Positions 5,883 to 5,932 of a stretch of DNA of 5,932 nt are shown here, piece after piece. Each line of letters begins with the position of its first letter. Position 1 is the stretch's first letter. The notes beneath the pieces are model-generated. The model was given only the letters and a program-made list of their open reading frames with translations. It ran no database searches and was not told where the DNA came from. Source of the stretch: Cytophagales bacterium (lineage in GTDB: Bacteria > Bacteroidota > Bacteroidia > Cytophagales > 172606-1); the NCBI GenBank assembly GCA_025455595.1, contig JALOMD010000467.1, positions 1 to 5,932 on the forward strand, given 5' to 3'. The translations under genes and the position numbers were made by a program.

Positions 5883-5932
5883 CGCTGTGATTTTTAACAG
5901 AGGAAGAATCTGACAAGGCAATCCTTTAATCC

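Larger units (their letters stand above)
5629..5932. repeat. Large nested palindromic repeat element, runs to window edge
   Basis: This 304-nt stretch, centred near 5780-5786, is a nested imperfect inverted repeat. Paired blocks from outside to inside are: GGATTTCAGGAT (5629-5640) with 5921-5932, 10 of 12; 5647-5660 with 5896-5910, imperfect; 5690-5723 with 5849-5882, 31 of 34; 5739-5754 with 5816-5831, 15 of 16. In the centre are small stems TTGAAAA/TTTTCAA (5767-5787) and GGCA/TGCC (5790-5802). The outermost arm ends exactly at the window edge, so the element probably extends further. No transposase or convincing coding sequence lies inside; short ORFs on both strands are simple readings of the palindrome. 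It could be a MITE-like or REP-like non-autonomous element. Confidence 0.8.

Noticed and set aside
5549..5897. Small ORFs on both strands in the right-end repeat (88 and 76 codons)
   Set aside because: Both contain the same GQLPLA-type peptide because they read the two inverted copies of one repeat; this is palindrome translation rather than genes.
5540..5932. CRISPR array
   Set aside because: The repeats are inverted and nested, with no regular direct repeats or spacers of even length.

Overview
The window looks like chromosomal DNA from a member of the Bacteroidota, most likely a Saprospiria, Chitinophagia or Cytophagia relative. Three things point there. One is a divergent lipoprotein built from FG-GAP/VCBS repeats. 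The second is a sensor kinase with two-component-regulator propeller repeats, a Y_Y_Y domain and a HisKA_3 core. The third is the lack of clear Shine-Dalgarno sequences, together with many GC-rich palindromic interspersed repeats. The assignment rests on protein style only; no rRNA, tRNA or other marker gene is present.

Layout. Positions 1-960 (minus strand) hold the first 320 codons of a lipoprotein with calcium-binding-type FG-GAP repeats; it runs off the left edge. A double-arm palindromic repeat (221-287) sits inside this gene, in frame, and is translated as a foreign Pro/Gly-rich peptide. Positions 961-1599 are a gene-poor divergent intergenic region with several strong hairpins. Positions 1600-4720 (plus) encode a periplasm-sensing histidine kinase with signal peptide, 13 recognisable W-x-G-T propeller motifs plus a degenerate last one, Y_Y_Y domain, one membrane segment, HisKA_3 and HATPase. 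The gene is broken near 2205-2232: the reading frame moves from frame 1 to frame 2, and the propeller blade at that point is about 14-23 codons too short. A single out-of-frame deletion explains both facts. Positions 4862-5527 (plus) encode an intact NarL/LuxR-type response regulator, the expected partner of a HisKA_3 kinase. It is followed by tandem hairpins and a strong intrinsic terminator (5579-5622).

The right end, 5629-5932, is one large nested imperfect palindrome centred near 5780-5786. It contains two inverted copies of a multi-hairpin unit whose stems co-vary, and it appears to continue past the window edge. The hairpin arm of the terminator (18 nt) recurs exactly at 1209-1226, upstream of the kinase, so the kinase-regulator pair is bracketed by copies of the same repeat.

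Functionally, the kinase and regulator should form one sensing unit: ligand binding outside the cytoplasmic membrane leads to His-Asp phosphotransfer and then DNA binding. As sequenced, the kinase would not be made as one protein, so the regulator may be orphaned unless the break is an assembly artefact. Whether the divergent lipoprotein is a target of the system cannot be decided from sequence alone. The most noteworthy content is the repeat DNA rather than a new enzyme system.
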